This document shows positions 1 to 9,680 of a stretch of 64,000 nucleotides of DNA, one piece after another. Position 1 is the stretch's first letter, and every line of letters starts with the position of its first letter. A program made the translations under genes and the position numbers. Below the pieces are notes generated by a model. It had not been told where the DNA came from. It saw nothing but the letters and a program-made list of their open reading frames with translations, and made no database searches. Origin of the DNA: Chloroflexota bacterium (GTDB lineage Bacteria; Chloroflexota; Dehalococcoidia; Bin125); contig JAPPJZ010000033.1 of assembly GCA_028874365.1 (NCBI GenBank), forward strand, positions 62,001-126,000, written 5' to 3'.

Positions 1-954
1 CCGGATCGAGTAGACCAGGTGCGTCACGCTGGGCAACGTCCGCAGGTCGGCGTCGACCTCGACCGTAGCGGGCTGTTGCAGATGTTTGGCCGCGGTCTTC
101 GCCACCCAGTCGGGCAGCGTGGCCGAGAACAACGCGGTCTGACGGCCGGATGGCGTGTATCCGAGGATCGCCTCGACATCGCGAGCAAAGCCGCGGTCCA
201 GCATCTCATCCGCCTCATCCAGCACCAGGAATCGCACCGACCGCAGGTCGAGCGTGCCCTGTCGAAGATGATCCAGCGTGCGACCGGGTGTGCCGATGAC
301 GATCTGCGGTCCCCGCTTCAGCGCCGCCTGCTCGGGCCGCGCCGAGCGGCCGCCATAGAGCAACGTCGTCTGCAGACGCTGCGCAGTCGCCACCGCCTCC
401 GTCACCTCGCCCACCTGGATCGCGAGCTCGCGAGTCGGTGTCAGCACCAGCGCCTGCACCTCGCGCGCCGACGCGTCACATCGTTCGATCAGCGGGATCG
501 CGAACGCCAGGGTCTTGCCGGAACCGGTCCGCGCCTGGCCGATCACGTCGCGACCGCCCAGCAACAGGGGAATCGTCGCGTGCTGGATCGGCGTGGGCTC
601 GAAGATCTCCTTCGCAGCCAGCGCGGCCCGGGTCGCTCGGCTCAGAGCCATCTCCGAGAAGGCCGCAGCCGTCCCGTCCACGTCCCGGTAGTCGGCCCGA
701 TCGTCGGCGTAGTCGTCGGCCTGGACCGGCATCCTCGTTTCGCTTCGCCTGCGCGTGGCAGTCCGGGCGTCCGAGGGATGCTCCGCTCTGACGCTGCCGC
801 GTCGACCTGCGTAGCACGATCTGCAGTACACCGGCCGCTCAGCGTGGGGACGGAACGGGACAGAAGTCGAGACGCCGCAGTCGGCGCATGTGGCTTGGTG
901 ACGAGGTTTGCGAGTGCGCGACCGTGGCCGCGCGGATACGGATGCTCGAGGCAT
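1..954 (-). CDS. DEAD-box RNA helicase with N-terminal zinc ribbon (3' end outside window)
   Basis: An ATP-dependent RNA helicase; the frame runs off the left edge, so the ORF track omits it. Reading the minus strand from the ATG at 954 gives a basic N-terminus, then a four-Cys ribbon (CADCG near residue 25, then PVYCRSCY), then helicase motifs Q (FEPTPIQ), I (ARTGSGKT), Ia (PTRELA), Ib (TPGR), II (LDEADEML) and III (FSATLP). GAGGAG lies 8-13 bases before the ATG, which favours this start over the internal ATG at 732. The ribbon-helicase arrangement resembles Chloroflexota proteins known to me. Role is probably ribosome assembly or mRNA turnover; the exact substrate cannot be told. Confidence 0.93.
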   Translation of the reverse strand, partial: MPRASVSARPRSRTRKPRHQATCADCGVSTSVPFRPHAERPVYCRSCYAGRRGSVRAEHPSDARTATRRRSETRMPVQADDYADDRADYRDVDGTAAAFSEMALSRATRAALAAKEIFEPTPIQHATIPLLLGGRDVIGQARTGSGKTLAFAIPLIERCDASAREVQALVLTPTRELAIQVGEVTEAVATAQRLQTTLLYGGRSARPEQAALKRGPQIVIGTPGRTLDHLRQGTLDLRSVRFLVLDEADEMLDRGFARDVEAILGYTPSGRQTALFSATLPDWVAKTAAKHLQQPATVEVDADLRTLPSVTHLVYSIR

Positions 955-1229
955 GGGTACAGAGGACTCCTCAGAGGATGGGTTCGGTTCTTTGAATCAG
1001 AACAGGAAGGGGGTTGGAAGAAGCAAGTACGAAAAGGGAATGCTGACTGTGGTCTCAATGCTGAATCAGTTGTACCACCCAGCCTACTCACGGAACTGTC
1101 ACGACCGGTATCGCTTGGTAACCATTGACGCAACTGCTGAATCCGAGGAAGCCAGGCGCGAAGTGGCGCCAACGTCCGGGCCTGTACGCTTGCGCCCTCG
1201 CCCGACCTGGCGCCGCCCGCCAGGGAACG

Positions 1230-1306
1230 TGGTCCCCCCGGGAGGACTCGAACCTCCAGCCTACGGATTAGAAGTCCGTCGCTCTGTCCGGTTGAGCTAC
1301 GGGGGG
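1230..1306 (-). tRNA. tRNA-Arg (anticodon TCT), CCA encoded
   Basis: The minus strand folds as a full cloverleaf: acceptor CCCCCCG/CGGGGGG, D stem GCTC/GAGC, anticodon stem ACGGA/TCCGT around loop CTTCTAA (anticodon TCT, reading AGA/AGG), and T arm GGAGG-TTCGAGT-CCTCC. A discriminator A and encoded CCA follow at 1233-1230. The 5' end directly abuts the stop codon of the upstream lytic transglycosylase-like gene, so the two may share a transcript. Confidence 0.97.
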
Positions 1307-2719
1307 TCAGCTCTGCGGGCGGCCCGCTTCGTAGTAGGCGGCGCCCCGCTTGTCCAATGATATGGCGACCTCGTGCCGCTCCGACGGTCGGTCCGGGTAG
1401 TCGAACTCCAGCACAATCCGCCCGCGATGCGACCCCTCCGGCACGCCGCCCGCCGCAGCCGCAATCGGAATCACCGATCCTTGCGGCCCATTCGTAAACG
1501 CGTAGCCGCTCCCCAGCGCCACACCGGCCTGGACGCCCACATCGAGCCAGCTCGGCGTGCTGGTCACCCGCCAGGCCAGCAGCCCGCTGCCCGAATTGGC
1601 AATCGTCAACGCCGCGCCCCGGCTCGAGAACTCGCTCGACCGCAGCTCCAGTTCGCCGGGCAGACCGTCCAACAGCGGCATCCCCAGCAGCGCCGCCCGG
1701 TCCGGCCTGCTCTGCGTAACGCCCAAGTCCGGCGAGTACGCCTGTGCCGGCAGCTCGAGGCTCATCCGCTCCCGGATCTGGTCAAAGGTCTGCCAGAACA
1801 CATCCGGATCCAGCGCCCCGCCCGGCGCGGTCAGTCTCGCGACGTCCGGCAGCACCACCGGATGCGGCTCCCACAGTCGCCGTCCGTCTACCACCGGCGG
1901 ATTGATCACGCAGCCCAGCACCCGCTCCTGGTACGGGTAGTTCCAGTAATCGCTACGGTCCGCGTCGCAGTCATACGTTCCGCGCCCCGGGTTGTACTTC
2001 GGGTTGCCCGGATGGTTAATCCACGCCCAGCCGTTGTACGCCCAGAGCGCGAAGTACCACGACTCGATGAAACTCGGATCGCTCGCACCGACCACCGGGA
2101 AGTAGTCCTCGTTCCACTTCTCCGCCAGGATCCGCGCGCCCGCCGCAATGTTGTAGGCGAAGTGCGAACCCGCCAGCGCCTCGTAGCGAGACGGCAACCC
2201 GCCGTCGTTGTGGATCGTGCTCGTGATCTGCATGATCCCGTACCCGCAGTCCGGCGACAGCAACGGCGGTCCGATCGTGCCCCAATCGACATCCAACGGA
2301 CCCATCGCAATCTTGCTCTCGATCCACGCGATCGCGTAGAGCAACTGAGCAGGGATCGTCGCCGAAGCATCCGGCCGCCGAGGCTCACCGACTGTCAGCG
2401 TCGGCAATCGGAAGTCCGCGTCTTGCGGGAACAGCCGATCCGCTGCCGCGAGCCGCAGAGTCTCGAGGTAGAGCTGACGCGACTCCTGTGCCTCGAACGA
2501 CTGCAATGCGAACGGCGGCCCGCCCCCGCTGTACGGACAACTGCTCGGCCCCGCGCTCGGTGCCGCGCTCGCGCCCGACCAGATCTCGATCTTCGTCGCC
2601 GCGTGCGGCACCAGCAGGCCCAGCACGATCCCCAACAGCAGCACGAAGCCCACGCCCAACCAGATGAGCATCCGCCGCCGCCGGCGTGGTTTGAACCAGG
2701 TCCCGTCCACTCGCAACAT
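1307..2719 (-). CDS. Membrane-anchored lytic transglycosylase-like protein with C-terminal beta domain
   Basis: The start at 2719 is chosen because the longer track ORF runs into the promoter region of the divergent tyrA. A basic stretch and one transmembrane helix (about residues 16-36) place the rest outside the cell. About residues 125-290 look like a goose-lysozyme/SLT fold: an IESKI helix carrying the likely catalytic Glu, then CGYGIMQIT, the G-x-M-Q signature of lytic transglycosylases. The last ~100 residues (SGLLAWRVTSTPSWLDV, then PEGSHRGRI) resemble a BACON-like all-beta domain. Probable role: peptidoglycan cleavage at the surface. Its TGA touches the tRNA-Arg gene. The start is less certain than the family. 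Confidence 0.8.
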   Translation of the reverse strand: MLRVDGTWFKPRRRRRMLIWLGVGFVLLLGIVLGLLVPHAATKIEIWSGASAAPSAGPSSCPYSGGGPPFALQSFEAQESRQLYLETLRLAAADRLFPQDADFRLPTLTVGEPRRPDASATIPAQLLYAIAWIESKIAMGPLDVDWGTIGPPLLSPDCGYGIMQITSTIHNDGGLPSRYEALAGSHFAYNIAAGARILAEKWNEDYFPVVGASDPSFIESWYFALWAYNGWAWINHPGNPKYNPGRGTYDCDADRSDYWNYPYQERVLGCVINPPVVDGRRLWEPHPVVLPDVARLTAPGGALDPDVFWQTFDQIRERMSLELPAQAYSPDLGVTQSRPDRAALLGMPLLDGLPGELELRSSEFSSRGAALTIANSGSGLLAWRVTSTPSWLDVGVQAGVALGSGYAFTNGPQGSVIPIAAAAGGVPEGSHRGRIVLEFDYPDRPSERHEVAISLDKRGAAYYEAGRPQS

Positions 2720-2871
2720 CGTCCCGTCGGCCCCGCCCGAGCCGCGTGGCGCCAACCCGCCGTCGCGCGTTCCGACTCTATCACGGACGTTCGCCCCTCG
2801 ACGCTGCGATACTGTGGGCAACAGCGGGCGAGCGACCGGAAACTGCACCGGGACGCGGACAGGAGGTGCGC

Positions 2872-3900
2872 GTGGCGCGCATTGCAATCATCGGGCTGGG
2901 CTACATCGGAGGCTCCATCGGCATGGGCCTTCGTGCGGCTAGGCTGCGAGACACCGAGATTGTCGGCTTCGACGACTGGCGAGCCGCGCGAAACGCCGCC
3001 AACAAGCAGGACGCCGTCGACCAGATCGTCGGCAGCCCCCGCGAGGCCGTCGACGGCGCAGGCCTCGTCATCCTGGCCACGCCGCCGGCCGCGACCTCGG
3101 AGCTGCTGCAAGAGATCGCCCCCGGTCTGGGCCGCGGGGCAGCCGTCACCGATACCGCAGCTTCCAAGGTCAAGGTCGGCGACTGGGCCGACCAGCATCT
3201 GCCTCGCGGCGTCTCCTTCATCGGCGGTCATCCCATGGCCGGCGACGCCTCCGCATTCGGCGTCGAAAACGCCAGCGCCGACCTCTTCCAGGGCAAACGC
3301 TGGTTCGTCAGTCCCTCGCCGAGCGCCTCCGACAGCGCCGTCAAATCGGTGCTCGGCATGGTCCGCGAACTCGGCGCCACGCCTCACTTCCTCGATCCCG
3401 AGGAGCACGACTTCGTCATGGCCGGCGTCTCCCACCTCCCGCTCGTCGCGTCCTACGCGATGTTCACCATGCTGCGCGGCTCCGACGGCTGGCCCGACTT
3501 CGGCCGCGCCGCCGGCGAGACCTTCCGCACCATGACCGCCTTCAACTCCGGCGACCCCAGCATGACCACCGAAATCGCCGTCACCAACCGCGATCAAATC
3601 AAGCACTGGATCGATCGTTACGTCCTCGAACTCAACCGCGTACGCAATCTGCTCGACGAAGAGGAAGAAGACGTCTTCCGCGAGTACTCCAGCGCCCAGA
3701 TCAACCACGCCAAGTTCCTCGGCGGCGACGACCTCGACCCCGATGCCGGCGCCCAGCCCGACATCCCCGACGCCACCTCGCAGATGGCCGCGCTCCTCAT
3801 CAGTCCGCGCCTCTACGAAAAGGTTCGCCAGATGACCAAGCGAACCGACGAGAAGGAGAAGGAACGCGAAGCGCGCGGACGCCGCTGGGGACGGAGATAG
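2872..3900 (+). CDS. tyrA: Prephenate dehydrogenase
   Basis: Oxidatively decarboxylates prephenate to 4-hydroxyphenylpyruvate on the tyrosine branch. The N-terminal Rossmann motif is IGLGYIGGS, followed by DTAASK, GGHPMAG and SHLP, all typical of TyrA. The start is GTG 2872, with AGGAGG five bases upstream; the longer track ORF (from 2746) would add an unrelated N-terminus. The C-terminus is extended with a run of acidic residues (LDEEEEDVF) and a basic tail; I see no ACT domain. It is first in a tyrA-aroA-kinase run, with aroA three bases downstream. Confidence 0.93.
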   Translation: MARIAIIGLGYIGGSIGMGLRAARLRDTEIVGFDDWRAARNAANKQDAVDQIVGSPREAVDGAGLVILATPPAATSELLQEIAPGLGRGAAVTDTAASKVKVGDWADQHLPRGVSFIGGHPMAGDASAFGVENASADLFQGKRWFVSPSPSASDSAVKSVLGMVRELGATPHFLDPEEHDFVMAGVSHLPLVASYAMFTMLRGSDGWPDFGRAAGETFRTMTAFNSGDPSMTTEIAVTNRDQIKHWIDRYVLELNRVRNLLDEEEEDVFREYSSAQINHAKFLGGDDLDPDAGAQPDIPDATSQMAALLISPRLYEKVRQMTKRTDEKEKEREARGRRWGRR

Positions 3901-3903
3901 CCA

Positions 3904-5205
3904 GTGGCGTCGGAGATCACGGTCGACCCGGGCGGTCCCTTACGCGGCGAACTGCGTGTGCCCGGCGACAAGTCAATCTCCCACCGGGCCCTCATCTGCA
4001 ACGCGCTCGCCAGCGGCGAGGCAGAAATCCGAGGCCTGCTCGACAGCGCCGACTGCCGTTCCACGATGGCCTGTCTGCATCAGTGGGGAGTGGAGTTCGA
4101 GGAGCACGGCGACACGGTCGTCGTCCGAAGCCCGGGTCAGGACGAATTCCACCCCCCCGCGGACGAACTCGATTGCGGAAACAGCGGCACCTCGATCCGA
4201 CTCCTCAGCGGCGTCGCCGCCGGCCTGCCCTTCCGCAGCCACTTCGATGGCGACGAGTCGCTGCGCCAGCGTCCAATGCGCCGCGTCCTCGACCCACTCG
4301 CCTCGATGGGTTCAGCCGTGGACTCGCGGAGCACCGCGCCCTACTGGGTCGATGGCTCAGCCGGGCTGACCCGCGGCTTCGACGGTGAGATCGCCGTGGC
4401 CAGCGCCCAGGTCAAGAGCTGCATCATCTTCGCCGCCCTCCGCGCCGGTGAGTCGAGCCGCATCGTCGAGCCCGGTCCCTCGCGAGACCACACCGAGCGA
4501 ATCCTCGGCGCGATGGGCGCCGACATCGACATCGACGGCCCAACGATCCGCATCCATCCCGGCGCGACGCTGAGCGCGCAAGACGTGGAGGTGCCGGCCG
4601 ACATCAGCGCCGCAGCCTATTGGATGATTGCAGCGGCGATGACCCCGGGCTCCGAGCTCTCCCTGCCCGGCGTCGGCGTCAACCCGCGCCGCAGCGGCGT
4701 CATCGACGTGCTCAAGTCCATGGGTGCCACGGTCGAACTGCAAAACCTCCGCGACGTATCAGGCGAGCCGGTAGCCGACATCCGTGTGCGTGGAGCATCG
4801 CTTCACGGAACCCGGATCGATGGCGATCTAATCGTGACCGCCCTCGACGAACTCCCGGCCCTCGCCGTTGCAGCAGCAGTCGCCGATGGCGTCACGGAGA
4901 TCCACGACGCCGAGGAGCTGCGGGTCAAGGAATCCGATCGAATCGCCACGACCACGGCAATGCTGACGGCCATGGGCATCAGCGTTGAGGACTGGAGCGA
5001 CGGCATGCGGATCGTCGGTGGTCGGCTCCGCGGAGCCTCCGTCGACTCGCACGGAGACCATCGCTTGGCGATGTCCGCCGCCGTCGCAGCCCTGGCATCC
5101 GAGCCGGAGTCCGGTCCGACCACGATCCGCCGCGCCTCAGCCGTTGACATCTCCTATCCGACCTTCTGGCGCGACCTCGACCGATTGCGTCATGTCCCCG
5201 TCTGA
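3904..5205 (+). CDS. aroA: 3-phosphoshikimate 1-carboxyvinyltransferase (EPSP synthase)
   Basis: Transfers enolpyruvate from PEP to shikimate-3-phosphate, the sixth shikimate-pathway step. It begins with the family signature VPGDKSISHRAL; later come GNSGTSIRLL, the LRVKESDRI motif and HGDHRLAMS near the C-terminus. At 433 residues it is the normal length. The start codon is GTG, three bases after tyrA, so the two are likely cotranscribed. It overlaps the following kinase gene by 14 bases. Confidence 0.97.
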   Translation: MASEITVDPGGPLRGELRVPGDKSISHRALICNALASGEAEIRGLLDSADCRSTMACLHQWGVEFEEHGDTVVVRSPGQDEFHPPADELDCGNSGTSIRLLSGVAAGLPFRSHFDGDESLRQRPMRRVLDPLASMGSAVDSRSTAPYWVDGSAGLTRGFDGEIAVASAQVKSCIIFAALRAGESSRIVEPGPSRDHTERILGAMGADIDIDGPTIRIHPGATLSAQDVEVPADISAAAYWMIAAAMTPGSELSLPGVGVNPRRSGVIDVLKSMGATVELQNLRDVSGEPVADIRVRGASLHGTRIDGDLIVTALDELPALAVAAAVADGVTEIHDAEELRVKESDRIATTTAMLTAMGISVEDWSDGMRIVGGRLRGASVDSHGDHRLAMSAAVAALASEPESGPTTIRRASAVDISYPTFWRDLDRLRHVPV

Positions 5206-5779
5206 ACCGCCACCGCTCGTGGTCGTGATCTCCGGCCCCTCGGGCGCCGGCAAAGACACGGTCATCAATGAGGCGCTGAAGCTGGATCCCTCTCTCGCCA
5301 AGGTGGCCACGGCCAAGACGCGGGAGCCCCGTCCGGGCGAAATCGAAGGCGTCCACCACGTCTTCCTGAGCAATGAAGAGTTCGACCGCTGGGTCGCGGA
5401 AGATGCCTTCCTCGAGCACGTCATGTCCTACGGGCATCGCAGCGGAGTGCCGAAGTCGGCCGTGGAGGACCTGTTGGCCCAGGGTCGCACCACAATTCTG
5501 CGCACCGACGTCGAGGGAGCGAGAACGCTCAAAGAGAAGCTCGACGCTCCCTTGCTGGTCTTCCTCACAGTGACCGACGTCGAGGCGCTCGAGCGCCGGA
5601 TTCGCGGCCGAGGGGCCGAGAGCGAAAGTCAAATTGCGGTCAGGTTGGCCGAGGCCGAAGCGGAGATGGCCGAGTCCGGCTGGTTCGATGTCACAATCGT
5701 CAACGCCGAGGGTCAACAGAACGATGCGGCCCTGGAGCTGATCGCAGCAATCGAATCTGAGCGGCGGCGACGTGCATAA
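5192..5779 (+). CDS. Guanylate-kinase-like P-loop kinase
   Basis: A 195-residue member of the Gmk family: P-loop SGPSGAGKDTV, KTREPRPGEIEG lid region, AFLEH, DVEGA and RRIRGRGAES all align with guanylate kinases. Several GMP-contacting positions are changed, however: the Gmk NYYGT loop reads HRSGV, and the tyrosine after the PRPGE motif is His. It may therefore use a different acceptor. The gene starts inside aroA (14-base overlap), where many bacteria have cytidylate kinase. The start at 5192 is internal to the long track ORF and precedes the P-loop by a normal distance. Confidence 0.75.
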   Translation: MSPSEPPPLVVVISGPSGAGKDTVINEALKLDPSLAKVATAKTREPRPGEIEGVHHVFLSNEEFDRWVAEDAFLEHVMSYGHRSGVPKSAVEDLLAQGRTTILRTDVEGARTLKEKLDAPLLVFLTVTDVEALERRIRGRGAESESQIAVRLAEAEAEMAESGWFDVTIVNAEGQQNDAALELIAAIESERRRRA

Positions 5780-5807
5780 GCAACGCCACATATGTCGCTT
5801 GCGACGT

Positions 5808-5835
5808 TTGACATCGCCCGCATCTCTCCTAGGAT
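5808..5835 (+). promoter_or_regulatory. Sigma-70-type promoter ahead of trpE
   Basis: A perfect -35 box TTGACA (5808-5813) and -10 box TAGGAT (5830-5835, 4/6 match) are separated by 16 bases, about 195 bases before trpE and after the stop of the kinase gene. This suggests the trp genes have their own promoter in addition to any read-through from tyrA-aroA. Confidence 0.6.
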
Positions 5836-5858
5836 CCCGGTAGGAGCAGGAGTTCAAG

Positions 5859-5960
5859 ATGTCCGCGAAGTGGTTCAGTGTCGAGACAGGGACGCACCGG
5901 CGTCCGTCCGCGCTTTGCCACACGTCGGGCGGCCAGGGGGTCTGGCGAGGCCGACACTAA
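5859..5960 (+). CDS. Possible trp leader peptide (33 aa)
   Basis: A short ORF not in the track starts at ATG 5859 with AGGAG six to seven bases upstream, about 24 bases after the predicted -10 box, and ends TAA 5958-5960. It has Trp codons at positions 5 and 29, and begins MSAKWF. A compact hairpin CGACG-CGG-CGTCG lies at 5971-5983, before the trpE ribosome-binding site. The position suits an attenuation leader peptide, but two separated Trp codons are weak evidence and no T-tract terminator is visible. Confidence 0.35.
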   Translation: MSAKWFSVETGTHRRPSALCHTSGGQGVWRGRH

Positions 5961-6030
5961 GTCGTCCCGCCGACGCGGCGTCGTGTGGCGAGCACCGCCA
6001 CCGCCGCGTTCAACCCAGGAGCCTGTTCCC

Positions 6031-7539
6031 ATGCCGTTGACCGGCGAACTCACCCCCAGCCTTGATGAATTCAAACAGCTCGCCGCCGACGCGCACGCGT
6101 CGCGCACGGGCAACTACGCCGCCATCTACCGCGAGGTCCTCGCCGATCTCGAGACCCCCGTCTCCGCCTTCCTCAAGGTCAAGCGAGGGTCCTACTCCTT
6201 CCTCCTCGAGTCGGTCGAAGGCGGCGAGCGGCCCAGCCGCTACTCATTCATCGGCACCGAGCCCTACCGAGTCTTCCGCTCGCCCTCCGGCGGCGACGTC
6301 GACCCGCTCAAGGAGGTCGAAGCCGAACTGGATCGGTTCGACCTCGTCGCCAACTCCGATCTGCCGCCCTTCCACGGCGGAGCCGTCGGATACCTCTCCT
6401 ACGAGTCAATCCGGCACTTCGAGCCGCGAGTCCAACCCGCCGACCACGATCCGCACGGCTTGCCGGAAGCGCTGTTCCAGTTCGTCGATACCGTCCTGCT
6501 CTTCGACCACCTCAAGCACGTGATCAAAGTCGTCACGCACGCCCGCCTCGACGGCGATGTCGAGTCCGCCTATCGCGCCGCCGAGTTCCGCATCAACGAA
6601 CTGGTCGAGCGACTGCAGTCCGGCCCGCCGATTCCGCCCGGCGATGCGCCCGAGCCCCTCGGCCACTCCAGCGCCATCCGCTCCAACATGGAGCGTGAAG
6701 CCTACTTCTCCGACGTCAAGCAGATCATTGACTACGTGATCGCAGGCGACATCATCCAGTGCGTCTACTCGCAGCGATTCTCGCGCGAGACCTTCGTCCA
6801 TCCATTCAACGTCTACCGCACCCTGCGCACAGTGAATCCCTCGCCCTACACCTACTACCTCGAAATGGAAGACCACCAGATCGTCGGCACCTCGCCGGAG
6901 CTGCTCGTCATCGTCGAGGAGGGCAAGGTCTCAACCCACCCGATTGCAGGCACGCGACGGCGCGGATTCAACGACGAAGAAGACGCCGAGCTCGAGGCCG
7001 ACCTGCGCGCCGACGAGAAGGAGATCGCCGAGCACGTGATGCTGCTCGACCTCGGCCGCAACGACATCGGCCGCGTCGCCAGGCCGGGCACCGTTCGCGT
7101 AACCCAGGAGCTCGACGTCGAGCGCTACAGCCACGTCATGCACCTGGTCTCCCACGTCGAAGCCGACCTCGCCGAGGGCGCCACGTCCTTCGATGCCGTC
7201 CGAGCCACGTTCCCCGCCGGCACCGTCTCCGGCGCACCCAAGATTCGCGCCATGGAGATCATTTCTGAGTTGGAAGAAGACCAGCGCGGCCCCTACGCCG
7301 GAGCGCTGGGCTACTTCGGCTTCGGCGGCAACATGGAAACCGCTATCACGATTCGCACGATCATCATGCAGGACGGCGTCGCCTCGGTGCAGGCAGGCGG
7401 CGGCATCGTCTTCGACTCCAAGCCGACCAACGAGTTCGACGAAACCGTCAACAAGGCCATGGGCATGTTCACCGCCCTCGACCTGGCCGAGGAACGCTCG
7501 CGCGCCGGCGCAGCCAACAGTGGAGTCCGGGGCTACTAA
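6031..7539 (+). CDS. trpE: Anthranilate synthase component I
   Basis: Makes anthranilate from chorismate with ammonia from TrpG; first committed step to tryptophan. The chorismate-binding domain shows GTSPELLV, HPIAGTRRRG, LLDLGRNDIGRVA, FPAGTVSGAPKIRAM and the terminal GNMETAITIRT block. The ATG at 6031 has AGGAG nine bases before it; the upstream extension in the track overlaps the leader region. Length 502 is normal. Unusually, trpG does not follow directly: two other genes intervene, the first overlapping the trpE stop by one base. Confidence 0.97.
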   Translation: MPLTGELTPSLDEFKQLAADAHASRTGNYAAIYREVLADLETPVSAFLKVKRGSYSFLLESVEGGERPSRYSFIGTEPYRVFRSPSGGDVDPLKEVEAELDRFDLVANSDLPPFHGGAVGYLSYESIRHFEPRVQPADHDPHGLPEALFQFVDTVLLFDHLKHVIKVVTHARLDGDVESAYRAAEFRINELVERLQSGPPIPPGDAPEPLGHSSAIRSNMEREAYFSDVKQIIDYVIAGDIIQCVYSQRFSRETFVHPFNVYRTLRTVNPSPYTYYLEMEDHQIVGTSPELLVIVEEGKVSTHPIAGTRRRGFNDEEDAELEADLRADEKEIAEHVMLLDLGRNDIGRVARPGTVRVTQELDVERYSHVMHLVSHVEADLAEGATSFDAVRATFPAGTVSGAPKIRAMEIISELEEDQRGPYAGALGYFGFGGNMETAITIRTIIMQDGVASVQAGGGIVFDSKPTNEFDETVNKAMGMFTALDLAEERSRAGAANSGVRGY

Positions 7540-8234
7540 TGCCCGGATCGCTGATCATTGGCTACGGCGTCGTGCTCGACGACGACGGACGCGTCATGCT
7601 CTTGCGCCGCCGAACGCACGAAGCGTTCTGGCCGGGCCAGTGGTGGCTGCCAGGCGACGTGACCCCGCTCGATGAGGAACCCGACGACACCGTGCCCCGC
7701 CTCTTCGAACACCTGCTGCGCCAGCGCGTCCATGCCGCCTACGTGCACACCGTCTACGGCGAGGAACCGTCGAGCGGTCGACATACCGTGCACAATGCGT
7801 ACCTGGTCACCGTCAAGCAAGCGCTCGACGGCGCCCCGGACGACGAAACCAATCCCTTCGACGCCATGGAATGGTGGGACCCGAAGTCCACGGTGCGGGA
7901 GCTGCCGTCAGCGCAAGCCGAACTGCTCACGACAGTGATCGAACGCCTCGAAGCAGGTTGGAACTTCGATACGGGCTCAACCCTCGACCAACTCTTCGGC
8001 GACATGGAGACCGAAGCTCACAGCGAGCCCAACGAGGTTGCCGCGCAGTCGAACGTCCGCCTCCCGACGCGAGTTGAAGCACTCGTCCGACTGGCGCTGC
8101 ACGCTGCACTGGATACGGGCACGGATCTCGAACCTGCTCTGCAAGCGGCACGCGAACAGGGATGGTCGCCGAGCGAGTTGGAACAGGCCGTTGAGCTCGG
8201 TCGCCAGGCCCGCGCGAACCGACCGCCTGCCTAG
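7539..8234 (+). CDS. Nudix-fold protein with C-terminal helical extension
   Basis: The first ~140 residues read as a Nudix fold (VVLDDDGRVMLLRRR, FWPGQWWLPGD), but the catalytic box is degenerate: the G-x5-E-x7-REUxEE pattern is not complete in the stretch after WWLPGD. The tail (about residues 170-225, LVRLALHAALDTG and ELEQAVELG) loosely resembles half of a CMD-type helical domain, intriguing because the next gene encodes two such domains. It overlaps trpE by one base (TAATG), so it is translationally coupled. Substrate unknown; it may not be a hydrolase. Confidence 0.65.
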   Translation: MPGSLIIGYGVVLDDDGRVMLLRRRTHEAFWPGQWWLPGDVTPLDEEPDDTVPRLFEHLLRQRVHAAYVHTVYGEEPSSGRHTVHNAYLVTVKQALDGAPDDETNPFDAMEWWDPKSTVRELPSAQAELLTTVIERLEAGWNFDTGSTLDQLFGDMETEAHSEPNEVAAQSNVRLPTRVEALVRLALHAALDTGTDLEPALQAAREQGWSPSELEQAVELGRQARANRPPA

Positions 8235-8275
8235 AATGCGCGCCAGCGACGGACGATACGAAACGAGTACTGAAC

Positions 8276-9071
8276 ATGACAACTCACGCAGAACGACGTA
8301 AGGCAGGCAGCGAGCTGCTGGCCGAGATGACCGGTCAGCCGGTCGGCTTCGCCTCCGCGGCCGAGCAACGAACCGGCGCATTCGGCAGCTATGTGGTCGA
8401 CTACATCTTCGGCCAGGTCTGGCAGGGTGACGAGCTCTCGCGCCGCGATCGCAACATCGTCGCATTGGCCATGCTGGGCGCGCTCGAGCGCCTCCAGGCC
8501 GTCCAGTTTCACGCCTCGTTCGGACCGGCCAACGGCGTCACCCGCGAGGAGATGGCCGAGATCGCGCTGCAGATCGCCGGGTACTCCGGCTTCCCGGCGG
8601 GCAACGAGATGATCAACGTTCTGGTCAAAATGTGGAGCGAAGCCGACGGCAAGCCCTACCTGATCCCGCCCGCCGACTACAAAGACGATGACCAACGCCA
8701 CCGAGACGCGGTCGACGTGATGCGCACGCTCAACGGACGCGACGAAGCGCAGGATCCGGCTGAGGCGTTGGCCGGCATGGAGCGGATCGGTCCGGTCGGC
8801 AAACTCGCCTTCGAGTTCGCCTTCGGCGATCTCTGGTCGCGTTCGCAGCTCTCGCGCCGCGACCGCTCGCTGGTCGTGGTCTCCATCCTCGTCGCGTTGA
8901 ACAAGACCGAGGAGCTGCAGTTCCACATCCCCGGCGCAATCAACCACGGAGTCACCGAAACAGAACTCGAAGGCGTCATGGCGACCGCCGCCCCCTACTG
9001 CGGATTCCCGCGCGCGGTCGAGGGCTTCCGCACCATGCGCCGCGTCCTCCGAGAGCGTGAGGAGGGCAACG

Positions 9072-9082
<11 letters not shown>
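8276..9082 (+). CDS. Tandem carboxymuconolactone decarboxylase (CMD/AhpD-like) domain protein
   Basis: Two homologous ~110-residue helical domains are visible: FGQVWQGDELSRRDRNIVAL (first) and FGDLWSRSQLSRRDRSLVVV (second), each followed by QFHxxxAxxxGVTxxE. This is the CMD family signature. I do not see the AhpD CxxC pair, so peroxidase chemistry is unlikely. It sits between trpE and trpG and overlaps trpG by 11 bases, so it is made together with the anthranilate synthase subunits; its role there is not established. 268 residues. Confidence 0.8.

Positions 9083-9672
<590 letters not shown>

Positions 9673-9680
<8 letters not shown>

Noticed and set aside
1373-3535. 720-residue plus-strand ORF
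   Set aside because: Arg/Pro-rich with no motif; it is antisense to the lytic transglycosylase-like gene and then out of frame with tyrA, a GC-driven shadow.
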